From Streptacidiphilus albus JL83 (GTDB lineage Bacteria > Actinomycetota > Actinomycetes > Streptomycetales > Streptomycetaceae), in contig NZ_JQML01000001.1 of NCBI RefSeq assembly GCF_000744705.1, positions 2,986,017-3,050,016 on the forward strand: a DNA stretch of 64,000 bases. The letters run 5' to 3'. The position numbers and the translations under genes are program-made. Positions 35,901 through 45,331 of this stretch are shown piece after piece (the first letter of the stretch is position 1; every line of letters starts with the position of its first letter). The notes beneath the pieces are model-generated. The model had not been told where the DNA came from. It saw only the letters and a program-made list of their open reading frames with translations, and did no database searches.

Positions 35901-38900
35901 GTCGCCGTTGTAGACGGTGGTGGTCGCCGAGACCACCGCGCCGTCGTTCTCGGACTGGTCGACCACGACGCGGCCCAGGCCGTCGTAGGTGTAGTAGTCC
36001 TCGCTGGGGACGTCGTCCTTGAGGCTAGCGGCTGATACCAGGGTGGTGTTCGGGCCGGTGGCCGAGTCCCACCAGCCGTTGTAGGTGGCGGACTTCCAGC
36101 CGCGGGAGTCGTAGAAGATGTCGGTGACCATGCGCCCGCCCTGCGGGGTGGAGGTCTGGGTCTGCCGCGGTCGCATCATCGCGTCGTACAGCACCGTGGA
36201 CACCACGTACCCCGACGCGTCGTTGAGGGTGTCCGTGGTGACGGCGGTGATGGCGCTGTTGGAGACGGTGTAGGTGTAGGTGGTGTTCGCCGGCAGGGTG
36301 GTCGCCCGCGAGTAGTTCCACACACCGGTGGGCCGCCCCAGGGGGTCGTACTGGGTGGTGGTGGTGACGCCGTTCAGGTCCTTGGTCGTCAGTGTGAGGT
36401 TGCGGGCGGGGTCGAGCGTGGTGGAGGAGGACTGGGTGAGCGCGTTGGTGTCGGTGGTGCCGACGACCAGTCCGACGGAGTCGGTGCTGTAGGCGGTGGT
36501 CGTCTTGGCGCCCACTGAGTTGTAGCTCGCGGTGGTCCGACCGGCGCTGTCGTAGACCTGGGCGCTGGTGGTGGTCCAGGTCATGGTGGATCCGCTGCCG
36601 CCCGACGCCTTCTGCACGATCGAGGCGTCGCCCAGGGTCGGCGCACTGGCCTGGGGGAAGGCCAGGGTCGGCCAGGAGGCCGGGTTGGCGGCGTCCGTGG
36701 GGTCGTCGTAGTAGGTGCGGCTGGCGGTCACTACCTGGGCCGGGGTGACGGAGGCCGGCGCTGTGAGGGTGTTGACGCTCTGCGGGGCGCTGCTGTTGGC
36801 GGCCTCGGTGAACCCGCCGCAGGCCACCGAGTCGGTCTCGGAGCCGTCGACCAGGCCGACCAGGTTCGCCGTGGTGTTGGCGGGCGCGTAGCTGGTGGTG
36901 GTGCAGCTGTCGTAGGCCGTGTTGGCCGGGACGGTGTGGGAGTAGGTGAGGGTAGGCAGTCCGAAGTCGGTGTCGGTGGTGGTGGCGTCGTAGCTGGAGT
37001 CGGTCTCGTGGATGCGCCACGTGGTGCTGCCGCCGTCGGTCAGGGCCTGCCGGGACCACACCTCGACGGGCGCGACCAGGTTCGCGGTCAGGGCGGGCAG
37101 CCCGGTGCGCGTACGTGACGCGGTGGCCGGTGACACCCAGTAGGAGGTGATCGTGGAGTGGTCGATCGGTCCCCCGGCGCCCAGGTAGGTGGTCTGTTCC
37201 AGGGCGCTGCCGGACAGTTGGTCGGTGTCGTCGTGCGTGCCGTGCTGGGAGTCAGTGAGGGTGACGGCCGTGGTGTTGTTGTCGTCCGACATGCCCTGGT
37301 AGTAGACGGTCTCGGACTCGGTCTGCGCGTCGCTGACGCCGTTGCCGCCGTATGCCTGGACGTCGTGGTATCCGCGCCACTGGCCGTAGGTGCGGTACTT
37401 GGCCTGCACGACCTCGTTGTCGTCGTAGTGCCAGGCCGCCCCCGCGTACTTGTAGGAGGTGACCACGGTGGCCGCGCCGCCGGTGGGGTCGGACTGGGTG
37501 ACGCTGCCGACGGCGTACTTGTTGAACCAGTCCAGCAGCGGAGTGGAGGTGTTCTGCGGGGTCCAGTACACCGGGAAGCACGATGAGGTGTTGCTCGAGG
37601 GTGTGATCGTGACAGGAGCGGTGCACGGGTTCGTCAGCTCGTAGTTGACGTCGGTGGCCGACCCGGTCGCGGTGGTGACGGTCGCTATGCGGTACCGGTA
37701 CAGGTCGGGCAGCCCGTCGGTGGACGTGCCAACCCGGTTGGGCATGTCGATCTGGCCGAACGAAACCGTCTGTGGCGGGACCGCCGTCTGGGAACCCCCC
37801 GCGCGCGGGTCGGACGCCTGGCGCGTGATCGAGCCCAGCCACAGGTTGGCGTAGCCGTCCGCGGTGGTCGGCATCGACTCGTTGAGGGTGTAGGTGTCGA
37901 TGGTGCTGTAGCCGGGCGTGGCCAGGGTGGTGTTCCACTGCTCGGTGGTGATCTTGGCCAGGCGCACCGTGGAGAAGAACGCCGGGCTTTCGCTGGTGCA
38001 GGTCGCGCCCTTGGCGCAGACCAGGTCGAAGGGCACGTCGGGCCAGTTGGCCTCGGTGCCGGAGCTCAGCGGGTCGCAGGCCGCGGTGGTGCCCATGCAG
38101 CGGTCGCCGGTGGTGAACACGACCTTGTCGGCGACCGTGCCGTAGGCGTTGCCGTCGGTGAAGCCGTAGTCGATGTGGTCCAGGTAGGAGTCGCGCACGT
38201 AGGCGGCACTATTGGCACCGTTCTTGGCACCGTTGTCCTGACCGTAGTAGTTGGTGTCCTGGTCGTAGTAGTACGCCATGGCCTGGCCGTGGACGCTCTT
38301 CACGTAGTCCAGGTTGTAGCGGTAACCCATGGTGCACACAGAGGAGGTGAACCCGGAGGAGCTGTAGCAGGGATCGGTGGGGTGGGCGGAGTAGACCGGG
38401 ACGGTGTCCACCGAGTGCGTGGTCGGCTTGCCCGTCGTCCAGCCGGGGAGCTCGTTCAGGCCGAAGTCGTAGGTGTCGCCCGCACGGTCAGTGACCGTCC
38501 AGTAATCGGTGTCGTAGGTGCCGTCGCCGTTGTTCGCACCGGTCACATGGGTGACGATGTCGCCGTCGTCGTTGGCGACCTTCCAGGTGTTGCCCGATCC
38601 GACCCGGATCAGCTGCGTCGTCGAACCATCAAGTGACAGCGTCAGTACCGGTCCCGCATAGCACTGGTCGCCGGTGGAGGTCGGTGAGGCCGTGCCCTCC
38701 GGGGAGTCCGAGCAGGAGACGAACGTCTCCTCCACGTAGGACTGCGGGGTGCTCCACCCGTCACCGGCCCACCCTGCCTGGTTCTGCGTGGCGGCGGTCT
38801 CGCCGTCCACCGACCCCGAGTCGTAGGACAGATCCAGCTTGGGCGCCAGCGAGGACCCGGACGGCGGGGCCGTCACCGGATAGTCGTACGAGAATCCCCC

Positions 38901-39806
38901 GGAGGAGTCCCCACTGCTCCAGGACCCGGATGCGCTCAGCGTCGTAGAGCCGAACGTGCCTGCCGGGCCACCACCGTCCGCCGGGGAGGACACGGCCGCC
39001 AGTACCATGGCGCCGGTCATCGGCTGCGACGCAGTGTGCGCTGCGTCCGAAACGGCGGAGGTCGTGCCGGCCGCGGCTCCCTGCAGGGCGAGTTGCACGC
39101 TCAGGGTCTGCGTCCTGGCGTCGTTGGCTCCCTGCAGCGGCCGGCGTGTGCGGCAGGCCGCGAGCTGAGGTGTTGTCAGTGCGCAGGCGGGAAGCTCGAC
39201 CAGGGCGAGGCGGGCGCCGAATCCGGCGCCGTATGCCTGCGCGAAAGAGGAGTAGTTGAGGCGGACATTCGCAGTCCCCTGCCCGCTTCCCACAGGGGTG
39301 ACGGTGAACAGGACCCCGCTCACTCCGGCCTTCGCCGCCGCCTGCCGTCCCTGCACGGAAACCTGGACACTGCCCGGCCCGTGGTAGGTACCGCTCTTGG
39401 GTGAGACAGGCGTGACCGTAACCGGGCCTGAAGTCGCAACGTCGGCAGCGGACTTCACACCCGATGCAGTCGACGTACTGCCGGCAGCAGCCGACTTCCC
39501 CAGTGCGAGCCGGGTGGTAGATGCCTCGGGCCAGGTAGTGGCCGTGGCCCGGTAGGCGGGGCCCGAGTGGGCCGCAGACACCGGCTTCGCGGGTACCGCC
39601 ACCACGTTCTTTACTGATGGAGTGACTGCGAGTTGGGGCGCTCCGGCCAGTGGGGCGGAAGCGACATTCGGGAGGGCGGCCTGGCTCATCGCCGTGCTGG
39701 TCATTACCGCGAACGCCGCTATCAGAGCAACGGCTGCAGTACGCACCGTGCGCGGTCTGACGAACAACGCCCTCTCGCCCGTACTGCCGATCCGCAACCG
39801 TGCCAT
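32973..39806 (-). CDS. Secreted RHS-repeat polymorphic toxin
   Basis: A 2277-residue RHS protein. The start ATG 39806 precedes a signal peptide (RTAAVALIAAFAVMTSTAMSQA). An N-terminal exported region contains FSYDYPVTAPPSGSSLAPKL. Many YD repeats of the YDxxGR type follow, and then the core motif LGARQYDPVTGRFISLDPL with DPINMSDPTG about 290 residues from the end. A variable linker and a glycine-rich hydrophobic pretoxin segment lead to a C-terminal toxin of about 90 residues (SLEYHFGKHGAPMGVTPEQY ... GIKFSSPNGGMGGIIGPDGR). That tail resembles BECR-fold RNase toxins (colicin D/E5-like). Target RNA is not known. The gene is followed by a putative immunity gene. RHS shells encapsulate the toxin until delivery. 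Confidence 0.88.
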   Translation of the reverse strand: MARLRIGSTGERALFVRPRTVRTAAVALIAAFAVMTSTAMSQAALPNVASAPLAGAPQLAVTPSVKNVVAVPAKPVSAAHSGPAYRATATTWPEASTTRLALGKSAAAGSTSTASGVKSAADVATSGPVTVTPVSPKSGTYHGPGSVQVSVQGRQAAAKAGVSGVLFTVTPVGSGQGTANVRLNYSSFAQAYGAGFGARLALVELPACALTTPQLAACRTRRPLQGANDARTQTLSVQLALQGAAAGTTSAVSDAAHTASQPMTGAMVLAAVSSPADGGGPAGTFGSTTLSASGSWSSGDSSGGFSYDYPVTAPPSGSSLAPKLDLSYDSGSVDGETAATQNQAGWAGDGWSTPQSYVEETFVSCSDSPEGTASPTSTGDQCYAGPVLTLSLDGSTTQLIRVGSGNTWKVANDDGDIVTHVTGANNGDGTYDTDYWTVTDRAGDTYDFGLNELPGWTTGKPTTHSVDTVPVYSAHPTDPCYSSSGFTSSVCTMGYRYNLDYVKSVHGQAMAYYYDQDTNYYGQDNGAKNGANSAAYVRDSYLDHIDYGFTDGNAYGTVADKVVFTTGDRCMGTTAACDPLSSGTEANWPDVPFDLVCAKGATCTSESPAFFSTVRLAKITTEQWNTTLATPGYSTIDTYTLNESMPTTADGYANLWLGSITRQASDPRAGGSQTAVPPQTVSFGQIDMPNRVGTSTDGLPDLYRYRIATVTTATGSATDVNYELTNPCTAPVTITPSSNTSSCFPVYWTPQNTSTPLLDWFNKYAVGSVTQSDPTGGAATVVTSYKYAGAAWHYDDNEVVQAKYRTYGQWRGYHDVQAYGGNGVSDAQTESETVYYQGMSDDNNTTAVTLTDSQHGTHDDTDQLSGSALEQTTYLGAGGPIDHSTITSYWVSPATASRTRTGLPALTANLVAPVEVWSRQALTDGGSTTWRIHETDSSYDATTTDTDFGLPTLTYSHTVPANTAYDSCTTTSYAPANTTANLVGLVDGSETDSVACGGFTEAANSSAPQSVNTLTAPASVTPAQVVTASRTYYDDPTDAANPASWPTLAFPQASAPTLGDASIVQKASGGSGSTMTWTTTSAQVYDSAGRTTASYNSVGAKTTTAYSTDSVGLVVGTTDTNALTQSSSTTLDPARNLTLTTKDLNGVTTTTQYDPLGRPTGVWNYSRATTLPANTTYTYTVSNSAITAVTTDTLNDASGYVVSTVLYDAMMRPRQTQTSTPQGGRMVTDIFYDSRGWKSATYNGWWDSATGPNTTLVSAASLKDDVPSEDYYTYDGLGRVVVDQSENDGAVVSATTTVYNGDRTTVIPPKGGTPKATLTDPLGRTIELDSYTTAPTVSTPANTFTGLWSVSSGTTQAITYGYDSRGNQDSTTSGGQTWSTTTNILGQVVAKTDPTAGSSTMAYDAAGQLASTTDALNNTISYTYDALGRQTASYDATVANQSASNELTANSYDGNGITGITDAVGQLTTQTSYSGGLAYIVQAKGFNIFGESTGESVTVPASTAVGALAGTYTFQNYYSSEIGLPLKTVYAAAGGLPAETVASSYTGALDLPSGIGGTNTYANTTSYDAYGRIQQETLGSGTSEAFLTDTYDPHTSALTDQLVTRTTATPADVDEQHYTYDLSGNITSQVSTRLGATTATETQCYQYDGLDRLNQAWTATDSCAATPTVGSSSTVGDQLAGGTAYWSGWTFDALGNRQTETDYSTTGGTATQTGYAYANAAQPDTLTSTSTTGASTSNSSYAYDADGNTITRTTPAAGTQTLTWNDAGQLTQISGGTAGTTNYVYGPDGSVLLQEDPGTTTLYLPGEQLALNTGTGTGAGTISGIRTYAMPGGGIAERTGSTASGSTSTYTFQVTDLHGTSGLMLDSTAQNPTWRQFTPYGATRGATVAWTDNHGFLNAPNNTDTGLTVLGARQYDPVTGRFISLDPLFEATDSQQLNGYTYSGDDPINMSDPTGLCGNGVFADGCQNGSDYGGDPAPPGGGAPDDNGSGVDSSAPGGDPSLANNGTQPYDSDPTAPGWSSRHRSYFKNATQATDWANYWANQNAKRVLANNQLATEAAQANAASATPWYRSAWNDASSAWSAAEPWLEQSPEMLMHGSEIVMGGLLMAVGIAGDVAAGAATVISVGTLGEVTVPAALVATAGITSGGGMAGYGIHGLDSDVNTAMSEGSDTSASSGSTGGANAWHEGTFASPEDSLEYHFGKHGAPMGVTPEQYLLDSTDWAEGLTQPGGKAGLNAKRMPFGDGQYGIKFSSPNGGMGGIIGPDGRVVSFWYSSAH

Positions 39807-39883
39807 CGCTCTTGCCCCCACCTTAGGAAATCGACATGAAAGCAAGTCAGATGCCATGGGTGTCTCACAGGCATGACCGGCGA

Positions 39884-39933
39884 GGGTAACGATCACACGG
39901 GTAACCCCACCCGCGGGGTAACAGCGGGGTAAC
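39884..39933. repeat. Four direct GGGTAAC repeats in a divergent promoter region
   Basis: GGGTAAC occurs at 39884, 39899, 39916 and 39927, spaced by 15, 17 and 11 bases, between the divergent RHS and LamG genes. Direct repeats of this kind are typical of activator or sigma-regulator arrays; I cannot name the protein. They are closer to the RHS start (80-130 bases) than to the LamG-type gene. Confidence 0.5.
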
Positions 39934-39982
39934 GAACGCAAGGAAAGGTGATCATTGTCCATTCTTGGTTCGTTTGCGACTG

Positions 39983-39996
39983 GTGATCTCGATCAC
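39983..39996. promoter_or_regulatory. Palindromic operator candidate GTGATCTCGATCAC
   Basis: A 6-2-6 perfect inverted repeat 80 bases before the LamG-type gene. It resembles Crp/Fnr-type or GntR-type sites (GTGA-N6-TCAC). Streptomyces Crp prefers a related but not identical pattern. Regulatory role inferred from position only. Confidence 0.35.
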
Positions 39997-40076
39997 ATCC
40001 ACAGGAACTTCTCAGCACAGCGCCTACGGTGACGGATGCTCGGGGGCGAGTGATCCCTGGCAGAGAGAGATCCTCC

Positions 40077-43000
40077 ATGCACACCCCTCCCCTGCGCGCG
40101 CGTGCGCGCCTGTCCCGACGGGCAGCCGGTGTCCTTGCGACGGTAGGCCTGCTAGCAACAAGCGTCGCTGTCTTTCCGTCGGTTGCCCAGGCGGCGTCCC
40201 CCGCCGACGCGACCTCCAACCCGGCCTCCTCTTCCGCGTCGGTGGGGGTGCAGCAGGCCCTGCAGCAGGCTGCGGCGAGCGGCCAGAGCGTCCAGGCCAC
40301 CGGCGCGACGACACCCTCCAGCACCCTGACCGCCTCACCCGACGGCTCCCTGACTCTCAGTCAGTCCGTGGCGCCGGTTCGCAAGCTGGTGAACGGCGCG
40401 TGGACCGGCCTGAACGACACGCTGGTCCAGAACGCGGACGGGACGGTCAGCCCGCAGGTGACCACCAGTTCGCTTGTCCTGTCCGGCGGTGGCAGCGGGC
40501 CGCTGGCCACGATGTCGAGCGGCGGGCAGAGCCTGGCGGTGTCCTTCCCCGACCCGCTGCCGGCCCCGACCCTGTCGGGCAGCACGGCCACGTACACCAA
40601 TGTCCTTCCCTCGACGAACCTTCAGATCACCGCTGACGACCAGGGCGGGTTCGACGAGGTCCTGGTCGTGGAGAACGCCGCGGCGGCGGCCAACCCCGCC
40701 GTGCAGGACCTGGCGCTCACCACGACCACGCGCGGGCTCGCGGTGTCGACCGACGCGGCGGGCAACCTCACCGCGAGGACGAAGGCCGGAGTCGCGGTGT
40801 TCACCGCGCCGGCCCCCCGGATGTGGGACTCCGCCAAGCCGACCGCCGCCCAGGCGAAGGTGCGTACGGTCCGTGACCCGCTGATGAAGACAACGGTCAA
40901 CGCCGTCAGCGGCCTCCCGGTGGCCTCCTCCGCCAAGTCTCCGGGCGAGGGCGCGCACATCGCTCCCGTCGCTGCCCGCGAGCACGGCGGGAAGCTGTAC
41001 CTCGTGCCCGACCGCGCGCTGCTGACCTCGCCGTCCATGGTGTTTCCGGCCTACATCGACCCCAACTTCATCGCGCCGAGCGCGGCCACACCCCTGCAGG
41101 CCTGGACGCAGACCAACTCGTACTACAACACCGCGAGCTACTGGAAGTCCTCGGACCTGCTGCGGGTCGGCGACCAGAACTGGGAGTCCCCGACGTTCAC
41201 CGCGCGGTCCTTCGTCCAGCTGTCGATCCCCTCGAAGATCGTCGGCGCCAACATCATCTCCTCCAAACTGAACTTCACCGAGGAGTGGTCCCCCTCCTGC
41301 ACCGCCACCGGCGTGCAGCTCTTGTCCACCTCGGCGATCTCCTCCGCGACGACATGGAACAACCCGCCGACCATGGGCAAGCAGGTCGGCGCGACCCAGA
41401 CCGTCGCCGAGGGATACAGCTCCTCGTGCCCCGCCGGCCCGGTCGGCTACGACATCTCCAGCGCCATGACCCTGGCCGCCTCGCCCACCAAGCCCCTGTC
41501 CACCCTGACCTTCGGGCTGGTAGCCAGCAACGAGTCCGACCCCTACGGCTGGAAGGAGTTCGCCAACACCATCACCTACGACACCACCTACGACCACGCC
41601 CCCAACACGCCCACCAGCGCGAGCATGAGCACCAGTCCGACTACCGCGTGCACCGGAGGCCCGCCCGTCGGCGACGCCCCGGTCACCCTCTACACCAAGG
41701 TCAGCGACCCCGACGGCGGAACCCTGGGCGCCACCTACAGCGTCACCAACGCCAACACCGGCGCGGTCATCGCCTCCAGCACCCCCACCAACCTGTACGC
41801 GGACTCCGGGCAGACCATCCCCCTGCAGATCTCCAAAACCACCCTTGAGACTGCGGCCAACGGCAAGGCCACACTGTTCGACTGGAAAGTCCAGATCTAC
41901 GACTACCACTCCTACAGCAACTGGTCCACCGTCTGCTCCTTCACCTTCGACCCCACACGACCGGGCCAGCCCACCGTCACCCTTCCCAACGGCAACACCT
42001 GCGGCGCAGCTGCCGCCAGCGGCGCCCCCGTCCCGACCGTCGGCAGCGTGGGCAGCAGGATGACACTCACCGTCGCCCCTAGCACCGGCACCGGCACGGT
42101 CACGCCCTCCAGCTACGTCTACCAGCTCAACGGCGGCGCACCCCAGGCCCTGGGCGCCAGCAGCGGAAACATCACCATCACGCCCACCCGGTTCACCAAC
42201 ACGCTCACCGTCTCCAGCCTGTCTGCCGGCGCCAACTACGGCGACACCACCAACTGCATCTTCAACTCCGCCGAGCCCGCCACCAACGCCGCGCCCGGCG
42301 ACCTGACCGGCGGCGGAGTCCCCGACCTGCTGGAGACCGGCAACCAGAAAACCCTGCCCGCTGGCCTGTGGCTGGCCAGCGGCCAAGCCGGCCCCGGCCA
42401 CACCGGCGACGGACACATCAACGCCGACGCCACCGACCTGGGCATGTACGGCAGCGGCATCGAAACCACCGCCCCCAACGGCAAGGGCCAACCCTCCGAC
42501 TTCAACAACACCATCGTCATCAGCGGCCTGTTCACCCGCAACCCGTTCCAGGACGTCCTGGCCTACTACCCCGCCACGGGCACCGGCGAGATCCTCCAGG
42601 GCAACGGCGACGGATCCGCCCTGGACCCCACCAGCGCCCAGAACATCTCCAGCGGCTCCATGGCCGACGCCAACGGCGACAACCCCATCCAACTCGTCAA
42701 CGCCGACAACGTCACCGGCGACTACACCGCCAACACCTCCGTCGACCCCGACCTGATCGGCATCTCCGGCGACGCCACCAACGGCTACAGCCTCAACCTC
42801 TACCAGGGCGCCGCCACCCTGGGCACCTACAACGGCACCGTCGGGAACACCACACCCCTGCCCAACACCGCAGGCAACGCGCTGCCGACCCCGGCCGGCG
42901 ACGCCGACTGGAACAACTGGACCATCACCTCCACCCAGATCGCCCAGAGCGGCGGCACCTGGACCACCGCGATGTACCTGTGGGACAAGACCACCGGCGC

Positions 43001-44924
43001 GCTGTACCTGTGGACCAACCTCGCCTACAACACGAACGCAACCGGCACCACCGACCCCTTCAGCTACACCCAGACGCAGATCGCCGCGTCCGGCTGGAAC
43101 ACCGGCGACAACCTGACCCTGCAGGCCGCCGACATCACCGGCACCGGCACCCCCGACCTGTGGACCACCGGCAGCACCGGCACCGTCACCGCCTACATGC
43201 TCAACACCGCCGGCACAGGCTTCACCTCCACCCCCGGCACCGACACCCTGGCCCCCATCGCCCACCAGTGGGACCTCGACGACCAGTCGAGCACCACCGC
43301 CGTCAACCCGGTCACCACCGGCGCCGCGGCCGACGCCACCGGCGGCCTGCCGCTCAGCGGCAGCGCCGGCACCGTCGCCGGCAGCACCGCACCCACCTGG
43401 AACAACGGCGACCTGTTCAGCCCCGACGTGGCCATGAACACCGGCACCACCGCCACCAGCTCCTCGCTGACCACCACCGGCCCCGCCATCAACCTCAGCA
43501 GCAGCTTCAGCGTCTCGCTGTGGGCCAAGCCCAACGCCGCCGGCGGAGCCATCCTCTCCCAGATCGGCACCCAGTCCTCCGGCCTGCTCATCTACCCGGA
43601 CCTCGACACCGGTAAGTGGCACTTCTGCCTGGGCACCGCCGACAACACCTCTTGGGACTACGACTGCGCCTACGGCGCACCGATCATCGTCGGTGCCTGG
43701 ACCCACCTGACCGCCACCTACAACAGCACCGACAAGAAGATGGCCCTGTACGTCAACGGCGTCGACGTCGCCACCGCCACCCACACCCCCGTCGCCACCA
43801 GCCTGTTCCGCGGGGCACTGACCGTCGGCGCCTACCGGTATCAGGGCGCCTCCAGCGACTACTTTGACGGCCAGGTCTCCCAGATCCAGACCTGGAACCA
43901 GTACCTGACCCCCAGCCAGGTCGCCGCCGCCACCGGGAACACCGGCTCCCTGGTGTTCCCCTCCGATGCCAGCACCTACCCCAGCGGCAGCACCTGGACC
44001 CAGGGCGCCACCGTCACCGCCTTCAACCAGGGCCAATTCACCATCACCACCGCCGGCACCCCGACGTACAGCGTCGGCACCCCCACCAACCCCGGCGCCG
44101 TCCTGACCCTGCAGAGCGACGGCAACCTCGTCGCCTACCCCAACGCCGCCGACGCCGCCACCCAGACCGCAGCCCTGTGGTCCACCCTCACCAGCGGCAA
44201 CAGCGCTGACACCATGCTGATCCAGCCCGACGGCAACACCGTCGTCTACTCCGCCGACGGCGCCGTGCTGTGGGCCTCAGCCACCTACTACCCCGGCGCC
44301 GACCAATGGCTCCTGGCCGGCAACACCAACGACACCGCCGGCACCAACCCCTCCACCGCAACCAGCAGCGTGACCTGGGGCCCCAACCACAACGGCACCG
44401 CCAACACCGCCGCAGTCTTCAACGGAACCGACGGCGTCATCCGCACCACCGCCCCCGCCGTCAACACCACCGGCAGCTACACCATCAGCGCCTGGCTCAA
44501 AGTCAACGCCCTGACCGGCACACAGACAGCCCTGGGCCAGGGAACCGTCAACCACCAGGCCTTCTACCTCGGCTACAACGCCACCGACGGCGGCTGGACC
44601 TACGTCACCACCACCACTGACACCACCAGCTCCGCCTTCCCCACCGCCGAAGCCCCCGCAACCGCGGGCGTCTGGACCCACCTCACCGCAACCTACGCGG
44701 CATCCACCGGCACCATGACCCTCTACGTCAACGGCGTCGCCAAAGCCACCGCCACCAACACCACCCCCCAGTACAACCAAGCTGGAGCACTGACTATCGG
44801 TGCCATCAGCAACGTCGGAACAACCGGCACTTACCAACCATTCGCCGGATCCGTCTCCGACGTCCGCACCTACCCCGCCGCCCTGACCGCCACCCAGGTC
44901 ACCGCCCTCTACACCAACTCATAA
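40077..44924 (+). CDS. Large secreted LamG / lectin-like / DNRLRE-type protein
   Basis: A 1615-residue exported protein. The ATG at 40077 begins a basic region and signal peptide (RRAAGVLATVGLLATSVAVF...AQA). Domains in order: a beta-rich N-terminal region; a DNRLRE-like module (NTASYWKSSDLLRVGDQNW, ISSATTWNNPP); Fn3-like linkers; an FG-GAP/VCBS-like stretch (GDLTGGGVPDLLETGN, VTGDYTANTSVDPDLIG, ITGTGTPDLWTTGS); a LamG domain around 43260-43900 (SFSVSLWAKPNAAGGAILSQ, YVNGVDVATATH); a B-lectin-like LTLQSDGNLVAYPN / MLIQPDGNTVVYS segment; and a second LamG to the end. No catalytic motif is seen. It is divergently transcribed from the RHS toxin; carbohydrate binding or surface adhesion is inferred. 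Confidence 0.8.
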   Translation: MHTPPLRARARLSRRAAGVLATVGLLATSVAVFPSVAQAASPADATSNPASSSASVGVQQALQQAAASGQSVQATGATTPSSTLTASPDGSLTLSQSVAPVRKLVNGAWTGLNDTLVQNADGTVSPQVTTSSLVLSGGGSGPLATMSSGGQSLAVSFPDPLPAPTLSGSTATYTNVLPSTNLQITADDQGGFDEVLVVENAAAAANPAVQDLALTTTTRGLAVSTDAAGNLTARTKAGVAVFTAPAPRMWDSAKPTAAQAKVRTVRDPLMKTTVNAVSGLPVASSAKSPGEGAHIAPVAAREHGGKLYLVPDRALLTSPSMVFPAYIDPNFIAPSAATPLQAWTQTNSYYNTASYWKSSDLLRVGDQNWESPTFTARSFVQLSIPSKIVGANIISSKLNFTEEWSPSCTATGVQLLSTSAISSATTWNNPPTMGKQVGATQTVAEGYSSSCPAGPVGYDISSAMTLAASPTKPLSTLTFGLVASNESDPYGWKEFANTITYDTTYDHAPNTPTSASMSTSPTTACTGGPPVGDAPVTLYTKVSDPDGGTLGATYSVTNANTGAVIASSTPTNLYADSGQTIPLQISKTTLETAANGKATLFDWKVQIYDYHSYSNWSTVCSFTFDPTRPGQPTVTLPNGNTCGAAAASGAPVPTVGSVGSRMTLTVAPSTGTGTVTPSSYVYQLNGGAPQALGASSGNITITPTRFTNTLTVSSLSAGANYGDTTNCIFNSAEPATNAAPGDLTGGGVPDLLETGNQKTLPAGLWLASGQAGPGHTGDGHINADATDLGMYGSGIETTAPNGKGQPSDFNNTIVISGLFTRNPFQDVLAYYPATGTGEILQGNGDGSALDPTSAQNISSGSMADANGDNPIQLVNADNVTGDYTANTSVDPDLIGISGDATNGYSLNLYQGAATLGTYNGTVGNTTPLPNTAGNALPTPAGDADWNNWTITSTQIAQSGGTWTTAMYLWDKTTGALYLWTNLAYNTNATGTTDPFSYTQTQIAASGWNTGDNLTLQAADITGTGTPDLWTTGSTGTVTAYMLNTAGTGFTSTPGTDTLAPIAHQWDLDDQSSTTAVNPVTTGAAADATGGLPLSGSAGTVAGSTAPTWNNGDLFSPDVAMNTGTTATSSSLTTTGPAINLSSSFSVSLWAKPNAAGGAILSQIGTQSSGLLIYPDLDTGKWHFCLGTADNTSWDYDCAYGAPIIVGAWTHLTATYNSTDKKMALYVNGVDVATATHTPVATSLFRGALTVGAYRYQGASSDYFDGQVSQIQTWNQYLTPSQVAAATGNTGSLVFPSDASTYPSGSTWTQGATVTAFNQGQFTITTAGTPTYSVGTPTNPGAVLTLQSDGNLVAYPNAADAATQTAALWSTLTSGNSADTMLIQPDGNTVVYSADGAVLWASATYYPGADQWLLAGNTNDTAGTNPSTATSSVTWGPNHNGTANTAAVFNGTDGVIRTTAPAVNTTGSYTISAWLKVNALTGTQTALGQGTVNHQAFYLGYNATDGGWTYVTTTTDTTSSAFPTAEAPATAGVWTHLTATYAASTGTMTLYVNGVAKATATNTTPQYNQAGALTIGAISNVGTTGTYQPFAGSVSDVRTYPAALTATQVTALYTNS

Positions 44925-45068
44925 CCCCCAACACCACCCTGTAAGCACGGCAACCGTCAGCAGACACAAAGCAGACCGACCGGCGAGCCGCCCATGCCAT
45001 CTGTTGTGCGGACGTCATCCCCAGTGCCGACCGCCAGAGCCGCTCCAGGGTTCGCTCGGGAATGCCTT

Positions 45069-45109
45069 ACGAGATCCCGTCGAGAAGCATCTTCTCGACG
45101 GGATCTCGT
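45069..45109. terminator. Strong 19-base hairpin after the LamG-type gene
   Basis: ACGAGATCCCGTCGAGAAG, a three-base CAT loop, and the exact complement. It lies 145 bases after the LamG-type gene stop with no other gene before the IS630, so it most likely ends that transcript. There is no T-run, which is common for Streptomyces terminators. Confidence 0.65.
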
Positions 45110-45331
45110 CGATTCCGGGGATCTGCAGGGTCCGCGCCGTGGAGTCTCGTGGGATCTTGGACTTCTGGCGTCGTACCTAAATACATTTGAAAGTCTTGCA
45201 GGAGCAGCCCGGAATCCGACCGGCTGGGCTGCCCCTCGGTCGGGAGGGTGGAACTAGGGGTGAAAATCCCTTCAAGTACTGATCTTTAGTGCAGGTCTTG
45301 ACACTACGTCAGCTCGTGGTATGTCAATGAT

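Noticed and set aside
34000..38700. Repeated GTSGTAGG-like motifs as a possible CRISPR or tandem array
   Set aside because: They are the codons of the RHS YD repeats read on the other strand; spacing is irregular and there are no spacers.
40335..44036. Long minus-strand frame opposite the LamG-type gene (Gly/Val-rich)
   Set aside because: It is the complement of a GC-rich repetitive coding sequence. It has no ribosome site, only low-complexity Gly/Val/Ala content, and the plus strand has signal peptide and domains.
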